DNA from: Pseudotabrizicola alkalilacus
Lineage (GTDB): Bacteria > Pseudomonadota > Alphaproteobacteria > Rhodobacterales > Rhodobacteraceae
DNA: 64,000 nt
Assembly (NCBI RefSeq): GCF_003443995.1
Contig: NZ_QWEY01000008.1
Coordinates: 173,189-237,188, forward strand
Direction of reading: 5' to 3'
In this document: one piece after another, positions 27,079 through 35,021 of the stretch
Position numbering within the stretch: the first letter of the stretch is position 1
Layout: every line of letters begins with the position of its first letter
Translations under genes and position numbers: made by a program
Notes under the pieces: generated by a model
Seen by the model: the letters and a program-made list of their open reading frames with translations, nothing else
Told to the model about the DNA's origin: nothing
Databases searched by the model: none

Positions 27079-27578
27079 AGCAGGCGGGCAACGCCGGCCT
27101 CGGGGGTGGTGTCATTGGCAATCTCGATCACCGGAACCGCTGCGTGCAGCGGCTGGTCGGCGCGGATCAGCCGGGCCTCGATCTGGTCGCGGCTTTCACG
27201 GCCCCGACCCAAAAGGCGCTCGGCCAGCACTGGGACCGGCGCTGTGATATGGATGATGCGCAGTCCGGGAAAGGCTGCCAACGCCTGAGCAATCGCCGCG
27301 CGGGAGCCGTTCAGCAACACATCGCGCCCCAAAGGAAGCTCGGTGTGCGGCACACCATAGCTCAGACCGTGGGCGTCCCAATGCAGCGCAAAATCACCGC
27401 GCGCCAGCCGATTGGAAAACTCAGCTTCCGTCACACCTTCAAACGGCTCGCCCCCGGCACTTTCCGGCCGGGTGATGGCACGCCGCGCCCAATGCAGGGC
27501 GGGGTCGGCGGCGATGGCACCCGACAACAGCGTATCCTTGCCCACGCCCGAGGGGCCTACAACGAAGAACAGCCGCAT
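27060..27578 (-). CDS. phnN: Ribose 1,5-bisphosphate phosphokinase PhnN
   Basis: The 172-aa protein has a guanylate-kinase-like fold with Walker A VVGPSGVGKDTLLSG and the lid-side segment HWARRAITRPESAGGEPFEGV. It phosphorylates ribose 1,5-bisphosphate to PRPP, which salvages the sugar released by the C-P lyase pathway. Its ATG overlaps the phnL stop by 4 bp. The last ~19 bp overlap the convergent DUF1045 gene. Confidence 0.9.
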   Translation of the reverse strand: MRLFFVVGPSGVGKDTLLSGAIAADPALHWARRAITRPESAGGEPFEGVTEAEFSNRLARGDFALHWDAHGLSYGVPHTELPLGRDVLLNGSRAAIAQALAAFPGLRIIHITAPVPVLAERLLGRGRESRDQIEARLIRADQPLHAAVPVIEIANDTTPEAGVARLLQALRA

Positions 27579-28258
27579 CAGGCCGCCCGCGGCATGAAGG
27601 TCCGCACATCAACCACGCGGTCGCAGACCCGGTCCCGTGCAGCCTCGTCATGAAAGATGCCCAGAATCGCCGCCCCGCGCGCCTTGGCCTCTTCGATCAG
27701 GGTCAGCACCACCTCGCGGTTCACCGCATCAAGGCTGGCGGTGGGTTCATCCAGCAAGAGAGCGGGATAAGGGTGGGCAAAGCCGCGCGCGATGTTGACG
27801 CGCTGCTGTTCGCCCCCCGAAAAGGTGGTGGGCGACAGGGTCCACAACCTTTCGGGAATGTTCAGCCGCGCCAGTAACGACGCCGCGCGGTCGCGGGCCT
27901 GATCTGCGGGCATGCCGAGGTTCAGGAGGGGTTCGGCCACCACCTCCAGCGTCGGCACGCGCGGCACCACGCGCAGGAACTGGCTGACATAGCCCAAAGT
28001 CTCGCGCCGCAACCGAATGATCTGGCGCGGCTGGGCCGTTGCCACATCCAGCGTGCCGACCCGGATGCTGCCCGAGGCGGCCAGATAATTGCCCCAGACC
28101 ATCCGCATCAGCGTGGATTTGCCTGCGCCCGATGCGCCAATCAGCCCGACGCAGTCGCCGCGCGCGACACTCAGGTTCGCCCCCGCCATCACCGGGATCA
28201 CCGCAGCACCCTGGTTATGCAGGGTAAAGCTTTTGCACAGGTCTCGAATTTCAATCAT
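27578..28258 (-). CDS. phnL: C-P lyase subunit PhnL (ABC-type ATPase)
   Basis: The 226-aa protein starts at ATG 28258 (MIEIRDLCKSFTLHNQG). It has Walker A GASGAGKSTLMRM, signature FSGGEQQRVNIARGF, Walker B ALLLDEPTASLDAV and FHDEAARDRVCDRVVDV. PhnL is an accessory ATPase of the C-P lyase system rather than a transporter subunit. It sits between phnK and phnN in the usual order. Confidence 0.92.
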   Translation of the reverse strand: MIEIRDLCKSFTLHNQGAAVIPVMAGANLSVARGDCVGLIGASGAGKSTLMRMVWGNYLAASGSIRVGTLDVATAQPRQIIRLRRETLGYVSQFLRVVPRVPTLEVVAEPLLNLGMPADQARDRAASLLARLNIPERLWTLSPTTFSGGEQQRVNIARGFAHPYPALLLDEPTASLDAVNREVVLTLIEEAKARGAAILGIFHDEAARDRVCDRVVDVRTFMPRAA

Positions 28259-28259
28259 T

Positions 28260-29054
28260 TCACACCTGAAGCACAGAGCTGACAAGAAGCTGGGTATAGG
28301 CGTGCTGCGGATCGTCCAGCACCTGATCGGTCAGGCCCTGCTCTACCACATGCCCGCCCTTCATCACCATCAGACGATCGGCCAGCAGACGCACAACTGC
28401 CAGATCATGCGTGACGATGATGGCCGAAAGCCCCATTTCACGCACCAATCCGCGCAAAAGATCCAGCAGCCGGGCCTGCACGCTGACATCCAGCCCTCCG
28501 GTCGGTTCGTCCATGAACACCAGACGCGGGCCGGTCACCAGATTGCGGGCAATCTGCAGACGTTGCTGCATGCCACCCGAAAAGGCCCGCGGTCGGTCGT
28601 CGATGCGGTCAGCGGCAATCTCGACCCTGCCCAGCCAGTCGATGGACTTGTCGCGAATGTCGCCATAGTGCCGCGCGCCAATCGCCATCAGCCGTTCACC
28701 GACATTGCCGCCCGCAGAAACCCCCATCCGCAACCCGTCACGCGGGTTCTGATGGACAAAGGCCCAATCCGTGCGCCCCATCCGGCGGCGCTCGGCCTCG
28801 CCCATTGTCACAGTATCGCGCGGGCCAAGCGCAGTGTCAAAGATCACCCGGCCGGTATCGGGCGCCATGTGGCCAGCAAGGCAGGACAGCAGCGTCGATT
28901 TGCCCGACCCGCTTTCGCCGACAATCCCCAGCACCTCGCCGGGGTAAAGGTCAAAGGATACATCAGCACAACCAATGCGGGCACCGTAGTATTTCGACAG
29001 GTTTTGCACCTGAAACAGCGGGCGGTCTGACAGGCTGCGGTCATGCGCGGTCAT
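28260..29054 (-). CDS. phnK: C-P lyase subunit PhnK (ABC-type ATPase)
   Basis: The 264-aa protein has ATG 29054 overlapping the phnJ stop. Motifs are LSKYYGARIGCADVSFDLY, Walker [15 protein letters not shown], signature FSGGMQQRLQIARNL and Walker B LVFMDEPTGGLDVSV. PhnK docks on the PhnGHIJ core and couples ATP hydrolysis to its turnover. A longer frame to 29111 would extend into the repeat inside phnJ and is rejected. Confidence 0.92.
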   Translation of the reverse strand: MTAHDRSLSDRPLFQVQNLSKYYGARIGCADVSFDLYPGEVLGIVGESGSGKSTLLSCLAGHMAPDTGRVIFDTALGPRDTVTMGEAERRRMGRTDWAFVHQNPRDGLRMGVSAGGNVGERLMAIGARHYGDIRDKSIDWLGRVEIAADRIDDRPRAFSGGMQQRLQIARNLVTGPRLVFMDEPTGGLDVSVQARLLDLLRGLVREMGLSAIIVTHDLAVVRLLADRLMVMKGGHVVEQGLTDQVLDDPQHAYTQLLVSSVLQV

Positions 29055-30073
29055 TCTGCCGTCTCCTTGATGTCGTGACGGTGGCCCCCCACCCCCAACC
29101 CCTCCCCACAAGGGGGAGGGGAGGCACCAGGATCCGACAGGTCAGGATCAGCGCCCCCCTCCCCCCTTGTGGGGGAGGGAGGGGGTGGGGGGGCAACGGT
29201 CCGGGATGCGGTCACGGGCGCGCCAAGGCGGCCCGTATGCCCTGCCGCGCGGCGGCAGCGGCAAAAATCCGTATCCGAGCAGACAAACATCCGCCCACCC
29301 AGATCGTCGGTAATCACCTCATCCAGATAGCTGTCGGCTGCGCCACACAGGTCGCAGTCATGCGCAGCCTTGGAGGCCACAAAAGGGTGGTCGTCGAAAT
29401 CAAGACTGACGACATGAGTATAAGGCGGCAGCGCATAGATGCGCTGCTCGCGCCCTGCCCCGAACAGCTGGATCGCCGAGCTGTCCGACAGCTTTGGGTT
29501 GTCAAACTTGGGGATCGGTGAGGGGTCCATGACATAGCGCCCCTCGACCTTGACCGGATAGGCGTATGAGGTGGCAATCTGGCCGTGCCGCGCGATGTCT
29601 TCGTACAGCTTTACATGCATAAGCCCGTATTCTTCCAACTCGTGCATCTTGCGCGTCTCGGTTTCGCGCGGTTCCAGAAAGCGCAGGGGTTCGGGGATCG
29701 GCACCTGATACACCAGAATCTGCCCCTCTGTCAGGGCGGTTTCGGGGATGCGGTGGCGGGTCTGGATGATCGTGGCCTCAGCGGTGGCCTCGGTCACCGC
29801 GACGCCTGCGGTGCGCTGAAAAAACTTGCGGATCGACACGGCGTTGGTGGTGTCATCAGCACCCTGGTCGATAACCTTCAGCGTGTCATCCGGGGTCAGG
29901 CAGGCCGCCGTCACCTGCACCCCGCCGGTGCCCCAGCCGTAAGGCATGGGCATTTCGCGGCTGGCAAAAGGCACCTGATAGCCGGGCACGGCAATGCCCT
30001 TCAGAATCGCGCGACGGATCATGCACTTGGTCTGTTCGTCGAGGTAGGCAAAATTATAGTCCCCAGCGGTCAT
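29051..30073 (-). CDS. phnJ: C-P lyase radical-SAM subunit PhnJ with extended C-terminus
   Basis: The protein has 340 aa; E. coli PhnJ has 281. The catalytic cysteine set is intact at C240, C243, C265 and C271 (CDLC, 21 residues, C, 5 residues, C), exactly the E. coli spacing that binds the 4Fe-4S cluster and carries the thiyl radical residue. It cleaves the C-P bond of ribose-1-phosphonate 5-phosphate. Residues about 293-331 are a Pro/Gly-rich stretch encoded by a palindromic DNA repeat that keeps the frame. ATG is coupled to the phnI stop by 4 bp. Confidence 0.93.
   Translation of the reverse strand: MTAGDYNFAYLDEQTKCMIRRAILKGIAVPGYQVPFASREMPMPYGWGTGGVQVTAACLTPDDTLKVIDQGADDTTNAVSIRKFFQRTAGVAVTEATAEATIIQTRHRIPETALTEGQILVYQVPIPEPLRFLEPRETETRKMHELEEYGLMHVKLYEDIARHGQIATSYAYPVKVEGRYVMDPSPIPKFDNPKLSDSSAIQLFGAGREQRIYALPPYTHVVSLDFDDHPFVASKAAHDCDLCGAADSYLDEVITDDLGGRMFVCSDTDFCRCRRAAGHTGRLGAPVTASRTVAPPPPPSPTRGEGGADPDLSDPGASPPPCGEGLGVGGHRHDIKETAE
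29083..29195. repeat. Long imperfect palindromic repeat inside phnJ
   Basis: A C-rich arm (29085-29124: runs of CCCC, then CCTCCCCACAAGGGGGAGGGG) is repeated in inverse orientation at 29153-29192 (CTCCCCCCTTGTGGGGGAGGG, then runs of GGGGG), with a ~30-bp spacer. Each arm is itself a small palindrome about ACAAGG or CCTTGT. It encodes PPPPPSPTRGEGG and SPPPCGEGLGVGG in phnJ. The same type of repeat lies in phnI. Confidence 0.85.
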
Positions 30074-31263
30074 TCTGCGGCCTCCCTTTGGGTGATCGCC
30101 TCGGCGCGCAGGCGGCGGATCAGTTCCAGCTCCGATTGGAAATCGACGTAATGCGGCAGTTTGATATGCTCCAGAAACCCGGTTGCCTGCACGTTGTCGG
30201 CATGCATCAGCACAAATTCCTCATCCTGCGCGGGTGCGCCGATGAAATCTTCGCCAAGCTCTTTCCAGCGCAGAGCCCGGTCCACCAGACTCATTGATAT
30301 CGCCTTGCGTTCGGTCTGACCAAAAACCAGCCCGTAGCCTCGGGTAAATTGCGGCGGCTCGGTTCTTGATCCGGTGAACTGGTTCACCGTTTCGCATTCG
30401 GTCACCTCAATCTCGCCGATGTCGACTGCAAAGCCCAGTTCGGGAATGTCCATTTCAACGGCGACAGTGCCGATGCGCAATTCGCCGACAAAGGCATGGG
30501 TGCGGCCATAGCCGCGCTGGGTGGAATAGGCGAGGGACAGCACAAACCCTTCATCCCCGCGCGTCAGCGCCTGCAGGCGCAGGGGCCGCGAGGCCGGCAG
30601 TTCCATCGGCTCACGCGTCAGGTCCGGCGGCGTGGCGTCAGAGGGCACCTCCGACTGGATCAGCCCGTCGCGGTTGAGGAAATCCGTGACATGCGGGACA
30701 GGGGCGGGAGTGCCCCCCCCACCCCATCCCTCCCCCACGAGGGGGGAGGGAGGCACCGGGGTGTCCAAATGCGGGAGGGTGGCAGGCAAAGGCGCCTCCC
30801 CTCCCCCTCTGTGGGGAGGGGATGGGGGTGGGGGGGCCGCCAGAGGCGCCTCACCTTCGGCCATCAGGGCGAAGTCCAGCAAACGGTGGGTATAGTCAAA
30901 GGTCGGCCCAAGGATCTGCCCGCCCGGCAGATCCTTGAAGGTGGCCGAGATGCGGCGGGTCAGCGCCATGTCGCCGGTGTTGATCGGGCGCGATGACCCA
31001 AACCGGGGCAGCGTGGTGCGATAGGCGCAGATCAGGAACACCGCTTCAATCAGATCGCCCCGGGCCTGTTTGATCGCAAGCGCCGCCAGATCGGGGTCAT
31101 ACAGCGACCCCTCGGCCATCACCCGATTGACCGCCAGAGCCAGTTGCTCGCGGATTTGTGCCACCGACAGCGCGGCGATCCCAGTATCGCCGCGCCGTTC
31201 GGCGGCAAGCCAGGCGTGGGCGGCATCAATGGCCCGCTCGCCCCCTTTGACGGCAACATACAT
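30070..31263 (-). CDS. phnI: C-P lyase core subunit PhnI with internal insertion
   Basis: The protein has 397 aa, about 40 longer than typical PhnI. It starts MYVAVKGGERAIDAAHAWLA and contains NRVMAEGSLYDPDLAALAIKQ, GSSRPINTGDMALTRRISATF and FTRGYGLVFGQTERKAISMSL, all typical of PhnI. With PhnG and PhnH it transfers the phosphonate to ribose triphosphate, displacing adenine. Residues ~142-185 are Pro/Gly-rich and come from a palindromic repeat between the conserved segments LLDFALMAEGEAP and PHVTDFLNRDGLIQSE. ATG overlaps the phnH stop. Confidence 0.93.
   Translation of the reverse strand: MYVAVKGGERAIDAAHAWLAAERRGDTGIAALSVAQIREQLALAVNRVMAEGSLYDPDLAALAIKQARGDLIEAVFLICAYRTTLPRFGSSRPINTGDMALTRRISATFKDLPGGQILGPTFDYTHRLLDFALMAEGEAPLAAPPPPSPPHRGGGEAPLPATLPHLDTPVPPSPLVGEGWGGGGTPAPVPHVTDFLNRDGLIQSEVPSDATPPDLTREPMELPASRPLRLQALTRGDEGFVLSLAYSTQRGYGRTHAFVGELRIGTVAVEMDIPELGFAVDIGEIEVTECETVNQFTGSRTEPPQFTRGYGLVFGQTERKAISMSLVDRALRWKELGEDFIGAPAQDEEFVLMHADNVQATGFLEHIKLPHYVDFQSELELIRRLRAEAITQREAAE
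30711..30838. repeat. Long imperfect palindromic repeat inside phnI
   Basis: A C-run arm with CCCTCCCCCACGAGGGGGGA (30727-30746) faces an inverted arm with CTCCCCCTCTGTGGGGAGGG plus G-runs (30800-30836). The spacer is about 40 bp. The element is of the same kind as the one at 29083-29195 and keeps the phnI reading frame. Confidence 0.85.
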
Positions 31264-31832
31264 CAGGCAGCCTCAATTCTGGTGGAGCGCGGCAGGCCTG
31301 CGACCTGCTGGCCTGCGGTGAAAAAGCAATCAAATCCCAGCGGGAACAGCGCGCTGTTGACCGCGAATTCGGTGATTGCGGGCAGCGAGAGGTGGGCCGC
31401 GCGCCGGATCCCCGGCCCTGTCAAGCGCGGACCTTCGGCGGTCAGTTCGGGCATCTCGATGATCAGCGTGGCGCTGCGGTCGGGGTAGTCGGGCTGGCCG
31501 ATGGCAAAGCGGCTGACGGGTTGCAGCGCACCCCAAGCCCCGATTGCAAAAACCGCCGCTTCGGCTGCCACCAAAGGCGCGCCGGTGTGAAAGGTGATCC
31601 AGTCGCGCAAAGGGCCGCAATCATGCCCGCCCGCCAGATGAACTGGCGTCGTGCCATCGCACAGCGTCAGGACCAGCACCCCGGCGGCGACCGACATCGG
31701 TGCGGGCGGGATTGCTCCTGTCAAATGCTGCAAGGTTCCGGGGCGGGCCAGAGCCTCTAGGCTGGCACGAAAGGCATGGGCCGATTGCACAGGCGCATCG
31801 GCAAACCCGCCAAGAAGGGCTTCGGGGGTCAT
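31263..31832 (-). CDS. phnH: C-P lyase subunit PhnH
   Basis: The 189-aa protein contains the family segments PEALLGGFADAPVQSAHAFR, AMARPG-like LEALARPGTLQHLTG, LAGGHDCGPLRDWITFHTGA and GPGIRRAAHLSLPAI. PhnH forms a homodimer in the PhnGHIJ core. It is coupled to phnG by a 4-bp overlap at its start and to phnI by a shared ATGA at its end. Confidence 0.93.
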   Translation of the reverse strand: MTPEALLGGFADAPVQSAHAFRASLEALARPGTLQHLTGAIPPAPMSVAAGVLVLTLCDGTTPVHLAGGHDCGPLRDWITFHTGAPLVAAEAAVFAIGAWGALQPVSRFAIGQPDYPDRSATLIIEMPELTAEGPRLTGPGIRRAAHLSLPAITEFAVNSALFPLGFDCFFTAGQQVAGLPRSTRIEAA

Positions 31833-32275
31833 TGATCCTCTCCCCGGACAAGGGTGAAAAACTCTACTTTGGTGGCAGCCGCCCTGGCAGCGCGGGCACT
31901 GCGACGCACGCGTTCTTCGTCTTGCAGCGGGGCCAGCACCTGCGCGGCCAGGGCGGCGGCCTGATCGGTCTGCATCAGCGCATCGACCACGGCGGCGCGG
32001 GTGGCATGAGGCTTGTCGCGCCCCTGCACATGGGCGTGGCCAACAGCCCCCGAGATCAGGCGCAGCGCGCAGCGCGTGACCGTCATCTCGCCCAGATTGA
32101 ACGCAGACCCCGCCCCCCCGGCCCTGCCCTGCACCATCACCGCGCCAATTTCCGGCGGGCGCAGCAACTCATGGGCCGGAAGCTCCGGAAACAACTGGGC
32201 CAGCCTTTCAGGCTTGGCGCGGGCCAGCAGGCCCATCCATGTCTTGCGGTCGAATGTGGCGGTATGACTGGTCAT
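31829..32275 (-). CDS. phnG: C-P lyase subunit PhnG
   Basis: The 148-aa protein has the family pattern WMGLLARAKPERLAQL, PPEIGAVMVQGRAGG, FNLGEMTVTRCALRL and GHAHVQGRDKPHATRAAVVDA. It is the first gene of the minus-strand C-P lyase operon and diverges from phnF across 99 bp that hold a large inverted repeat. Confidence 0.93.
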   Translation of the reverse strand: MTSHTATFDRKTWMGLLARAKPERLAQLFPELPAHELLRPPEIGAVMVQGRAGGAGSAFNLGEMTVTRCALRLISGAVGHAHVQGRDKPHATRAAVVDALMQTDQAAALAAQVLAPLQDEERVRRSARAARAAATKVEFFTLVRGEDQ

Positions 32276-32298
32276 CTGAAGTCCCGACAGCTTGCGAA

Positions 32299-32328
32299 GT
32301 TGTCTATCTTACTATACAACTAGACAAC
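32299..32328. promoter_or_regulatory. Probable PhnF operator between phnG and phnF
   Basis: Perfect arms GTTGTCTA (32299-32306) and TAGACAAC (32321-32328) flank a 14-bp AT-rich spacer that contains a further half site TATACAAC. The GTCTA/TAGAC core agrees with operators of HutC-type GntR proteins such as PhnF. It lies where both divergent promoters must be. Confidence 0.7.
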
Positions 32329-32374
32329 ATCTAGGCCGATTCCCCAGCTGATGCACGTGAAAGTTCTGTGACGC

Positions 32375-33088
32375 ATGGCCCGTACCCCGCTCTGGCGCAG
32401 CATCGCCCACACGCTTGGCGCAGAGATTGCGGCTGGTCTCTATCGCCCCGGTGACAAACTGCCGACCGAGGCCGCCCTTGCCGCGCGCTTTGGCGTCAAC
32501 CGGCATACGGTGCGGCAGGGGCTTGGCCCGTTGATCGAGGCGGGCACCCTGCATGCCCGGCGCGGCGCGGGGGTGTTTGTGGCGACCTCGCCCACCGATT
32601 ACGCGCTGGGTCGCCGCGTGCGGTTTCATCAGAACATCCGCGACAGCGGCCGCGCGCCGTCGCGCCGGATCAGCCGGCTGGAAAGCCGCCCCGCCAGCGG
32701 GGGCGAGGCGCAGGCGCTGCGGATCGCACCGGGGGATATGGTCCATGTGATCGAGGGCGTGTCGCTGGCCGATGGCCAGCCCTTGGCCGCGTTCCAATCG
32801 GTGTTCCCGGCGACGCGCTTTCCAGAGCTTTTGGCGGCAATGGCCGCGCAACATTCGGTCACGGAGGCGTTGGCGGCCTGTGGCCTTGCCGATTACACGA
32901 GGGCCGAGACGCGGCTGACCGCCAAGCTGGCCGACCCGGTGCTGGCGCTGGCATTGCAGGTGCAGGAAGGCAGCCCGGTCTTGCGCTCGGTTGCGGTAAA
33001 CGTCGACGGTGCAGGGGTGCCGGTGGAATATGGCACCACCTGGTTTGCGGGCGACCGGGTGATCTTGACGCTGAATGCCGAGGGCTGA
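32375..33088 (+). CDS. phnF: PhnF, GntR family (HutC/UTRA) regulator
   Basis: The 237-aa protein has the winged helix LGAEIAAGLYRPGDKLPTEA then FGVNRHTVRQGLGPLIEAG. A UTRA domain follows (RLESRPASGGEAQALRIAPG, HVIEGVSLADGQPLAAFQSV, VPVEYGTTWFAGDRVIL). PhnF represses phosphonate genes in other bacteria. It probably binds the inverted repeat 47 bp upstream and controls phnG-N as well as itself. Confidence 0.9.
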   Translation: MARTPLWRSIAHTLGAEIAAGLYRPGDKLPTEAALAARFGVNRHTVRQGLGPLIEAGTLHARRGAGVFVATSPTDYALGRRVRFHQNIRDSGRAPSRRISRLESRPASGGEAQALRIAPGDMVHVIEGVSLADGQPLAAFQSVFPATRFPELLAAMAAQHSVTEALAACGLADYTRAETRLTAKLADPVLALALQVQEGSPVLRSVAVNVDGAGVPVEYGTTWFAGDRVILTLNAEG

Positions 33089-33089
33089 T

Positions 33090-33107
33090 CTGTCACAGGG
33101 CTGACAC
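33090..33107 (+). promoter_or_regulatory. Candidate Pho box upstream of the second phnM
   Basis: CTGTCAC-AGGG-CTGACAC matches the PhoB box layout (two 7-base half sites, 11-bp period) with few differences from CTGTCAT-N4-CTGTCAT. It lies 41 bp before the ATG of the interrupted phnM copy, immediately after the phnF stop. Confidence 0.6.
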
Positions 33108-33147
33108 GAAAACCCGATAGCCGGGGGCCTTTCAGATAGGTTCCCTG

Positions 33148-34305
33148 ATGCCCCGCCTGCCTCCCCTTCGCCTGACCCATGCGCAGACCCTGATCGGTGG
33201 CGCTCTGGCCGATCACCCTGTGACAATTGCGGATGGCGTGATTGTCGATGGCCCGGCCCCCGAAGTGGACCTGACCGGCTACATCCTGCTTCCCGGCATC
33301 ATCGACCTGCATGGCGACGGGTTCGAGCGGCATTTGTCGCCGCGCCCTTCGGCCCCGTTCGAGCCGAAAAAAGCGTTGGCCTCGGCTGCGGCAGAGTTGG
33401 CGGTGAACGGCGTGACCACTGCATGGTTCGCCCAAAGCTGGAGCTGGGAAGGCGGGTTCCGCTCGGGTCCGGCCTGTGAGGCGTTGCTGGAAGCCCTGCA
33501 AGAGGTGCGTGCGCAGGTGCTGGCGGATGTGCGCGTGCAGATCCGGCTGGAGACCCACGTCATCGACCAGCACGCGGCGGTCCGCGCGGCGGTGACGCGC
33601 TTTGGCGTGGATTACGTGGTGTTTAACAACCACCTGCCAGAGGCGATGGACATGGCGCGCGACCAGCCGGAGCGTTTCGCTCAATGAGCCGCACAGACCC
33701 GTCGCGCGCCCGATGAGATGCTCGCCATTGTCACCGCCGCCGACGCGCAAGGCCCAATGGTGCCGCAAGCCTTGCGCCAGATCGCAGCAGACTTCGCGGC
33801 ACAGGGCCTTCGGATGGGGTCACATGATGACGACACTGCCGAGACGCGCGCCTTTTATCGCGGGCTGGGCGCGCAGATCTGCGAGTTTCCCACCAGCTTT
33901 GACGCTGCCCGTGCGGCCCATGTGGTGAACGAACCGGTGCTGATGGGTGCCCCCAATGTGGTGCGTGGCGGCAGCCAATCCGGCAACATTGCGGCGCAAG
34001 ATCTGATCGAGGCCGGACTTTGTGATGCTCTGGTGTCGGATTACTATTACCCTGCCCTGCCCCAAGCCGCGTGGGCGCTGGTCGAACGCGGTGTCTTAGG
34101 CCTGCCAGAGGCCTGGGCCATGATCTCGATCCATCCGGCACGCATTGCCGGGCTTGCGGACCGCGGGCATCTTGGCATTGGTGCGCGGGCCGATATGGTG
34201 GCGGTCAATCCCGAAACACATCGGGTGGAATTGACCCTGTGCCACGGTCGCGTGGCGCATCTGTCCGGGGCGCTGGCGGCAAAGGTCTGGGCACGGCTGA
34301 CCTGA
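33148..34305 (+). pseudogene. phnM: Second phnM-type gene interrupted by a single in-frame TGA
   Basis: One reading frame encodes a full ~385-aa PhnM paralogue except for TGA at 33685-33687 (codon 180). Before the stop lie ILLPGIIDLHGDGFERHLSP, RVQIRLETHVID and VVFNNHLPEAMDMARDQPERF. After it, in the same frame, lie LRMGSHDDDTAETRAFY, MGAPNVVRGGSQSGNIAAQD and SDYYYPALPQAAW. A tryptophan is common near this place in relatives, so TGG to TGA is the simplest change. ATG 33718 could restart translation but would lack the first metal site. It may be a recent nonsense mutation, read-through or a sequence error. Confidence 0.85.
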
Positions 34306-34402
34306 GACAGCGATCCTCTGACCCTGCAGGGTCTCCGAAGACGTAATCGCGCCTTGAGTCTTGGCATGACGCAAAGCCGGTGGTGCCGGATGACGGTCAC
34401 AG

Positions 34403-35020
34403 TCAGGCGTTGTATTTCTCCAGGAACGCCTCTGCCTTCAGGGAACGGAAATCCATCAAGGCCGACCGAAGGGCATGATGGTCCCAGTCCCACCAGGCCA
34501 GCGCCAGCAGGCGGTCGATCACGGTTTGCGAAAACCGCGCGCGGATCGGCACGGCGGGGCAGCCCGCCACGATCATGAACGGCGCGACATCTTTGGTCAC
34601 CACGGCACCGCTGGCAACAATTGCCCCGATGCCCACATGAGTTTCCGGTTTGATGATCGCCCCATGGCCAATCCAGCAATCAGCCCCCAAGGTGGTGCGG
34701 CGGGCAGCACGGGCGGCAAAGAACGCCGCGTCATCCTCGACATCATCCCAGTAATACGAGGACCGATACAGGAAGTGGTGCTGCGCCGCATTCTGATAGG
34801 GGTGATCGGTCGGGCCAATCCGGGTCATCGCCGCGATGTTGGAAAATGTGCCGACGGTCGTATTGGCAATATCAGCCATGCGGTCGCAATAGGCGTAATC
34901 CTGAAAGGCAGAGTTGACCACGATCGACCCCGCCCCCACCTCGCAATAAACGCCAAAGGTGGAGTTGGCGATCTTGGCGCCTTCATGGATCAGGGGTTCG
35001 GTTGGCGAGAGCTTCGGCAT
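34403..35020 (-). CDS. Phosphonate-cluster hexapeptide-repeat acetyltransferase
   Basis: The 205-aa protein has left-handed beta-helix hexapeptide repeats (GVYCEVGAGSIVVNSAF, NTTVGTFSNIAAMTRIGP, GADCWIGHGAIIKPETHVG, IGAIVASGAVVTKDV, FMIVAGCPAVPIRARF). This matches the phn-associated xenobiotic/chloramphenicol acetyltransferase-like family. It may acetylate aminoalkylphosphonates, as PhnO does in enterics with an unrelated fold; that role is inferred. It lies 1 bp downstream of phnE2 in the transporter operon. Confidence 0.82.
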   Translation of the reverse strand: MPKLSPTEPLIHEGAKIANSTFGVYCEVGAGSIVVNSAFQDYAYCDRMADIANTTVGTFSNIAAMTRIGPTDHPYQNAAQHHFLYRSSYYWDDVEDDAAFFAARAARRTTLGADCWIGHGAIIKPETHVGIGAIVASGAVVTKDVAPFMIVAGCPAVPIRARFSQTVIDRLLALAWWDWDHHALRSALMDFRSLKAEAFLEKYNA

Positions 35021-35021
35021 C

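Noticed and set aside
33685..33687. TGA in phnM copy 2 as selenocysteine
   Set aside because: PhnM proteins have no cysteine or selenocysteine need at this place, and no SECIS-like hairpin is evident just downstream.
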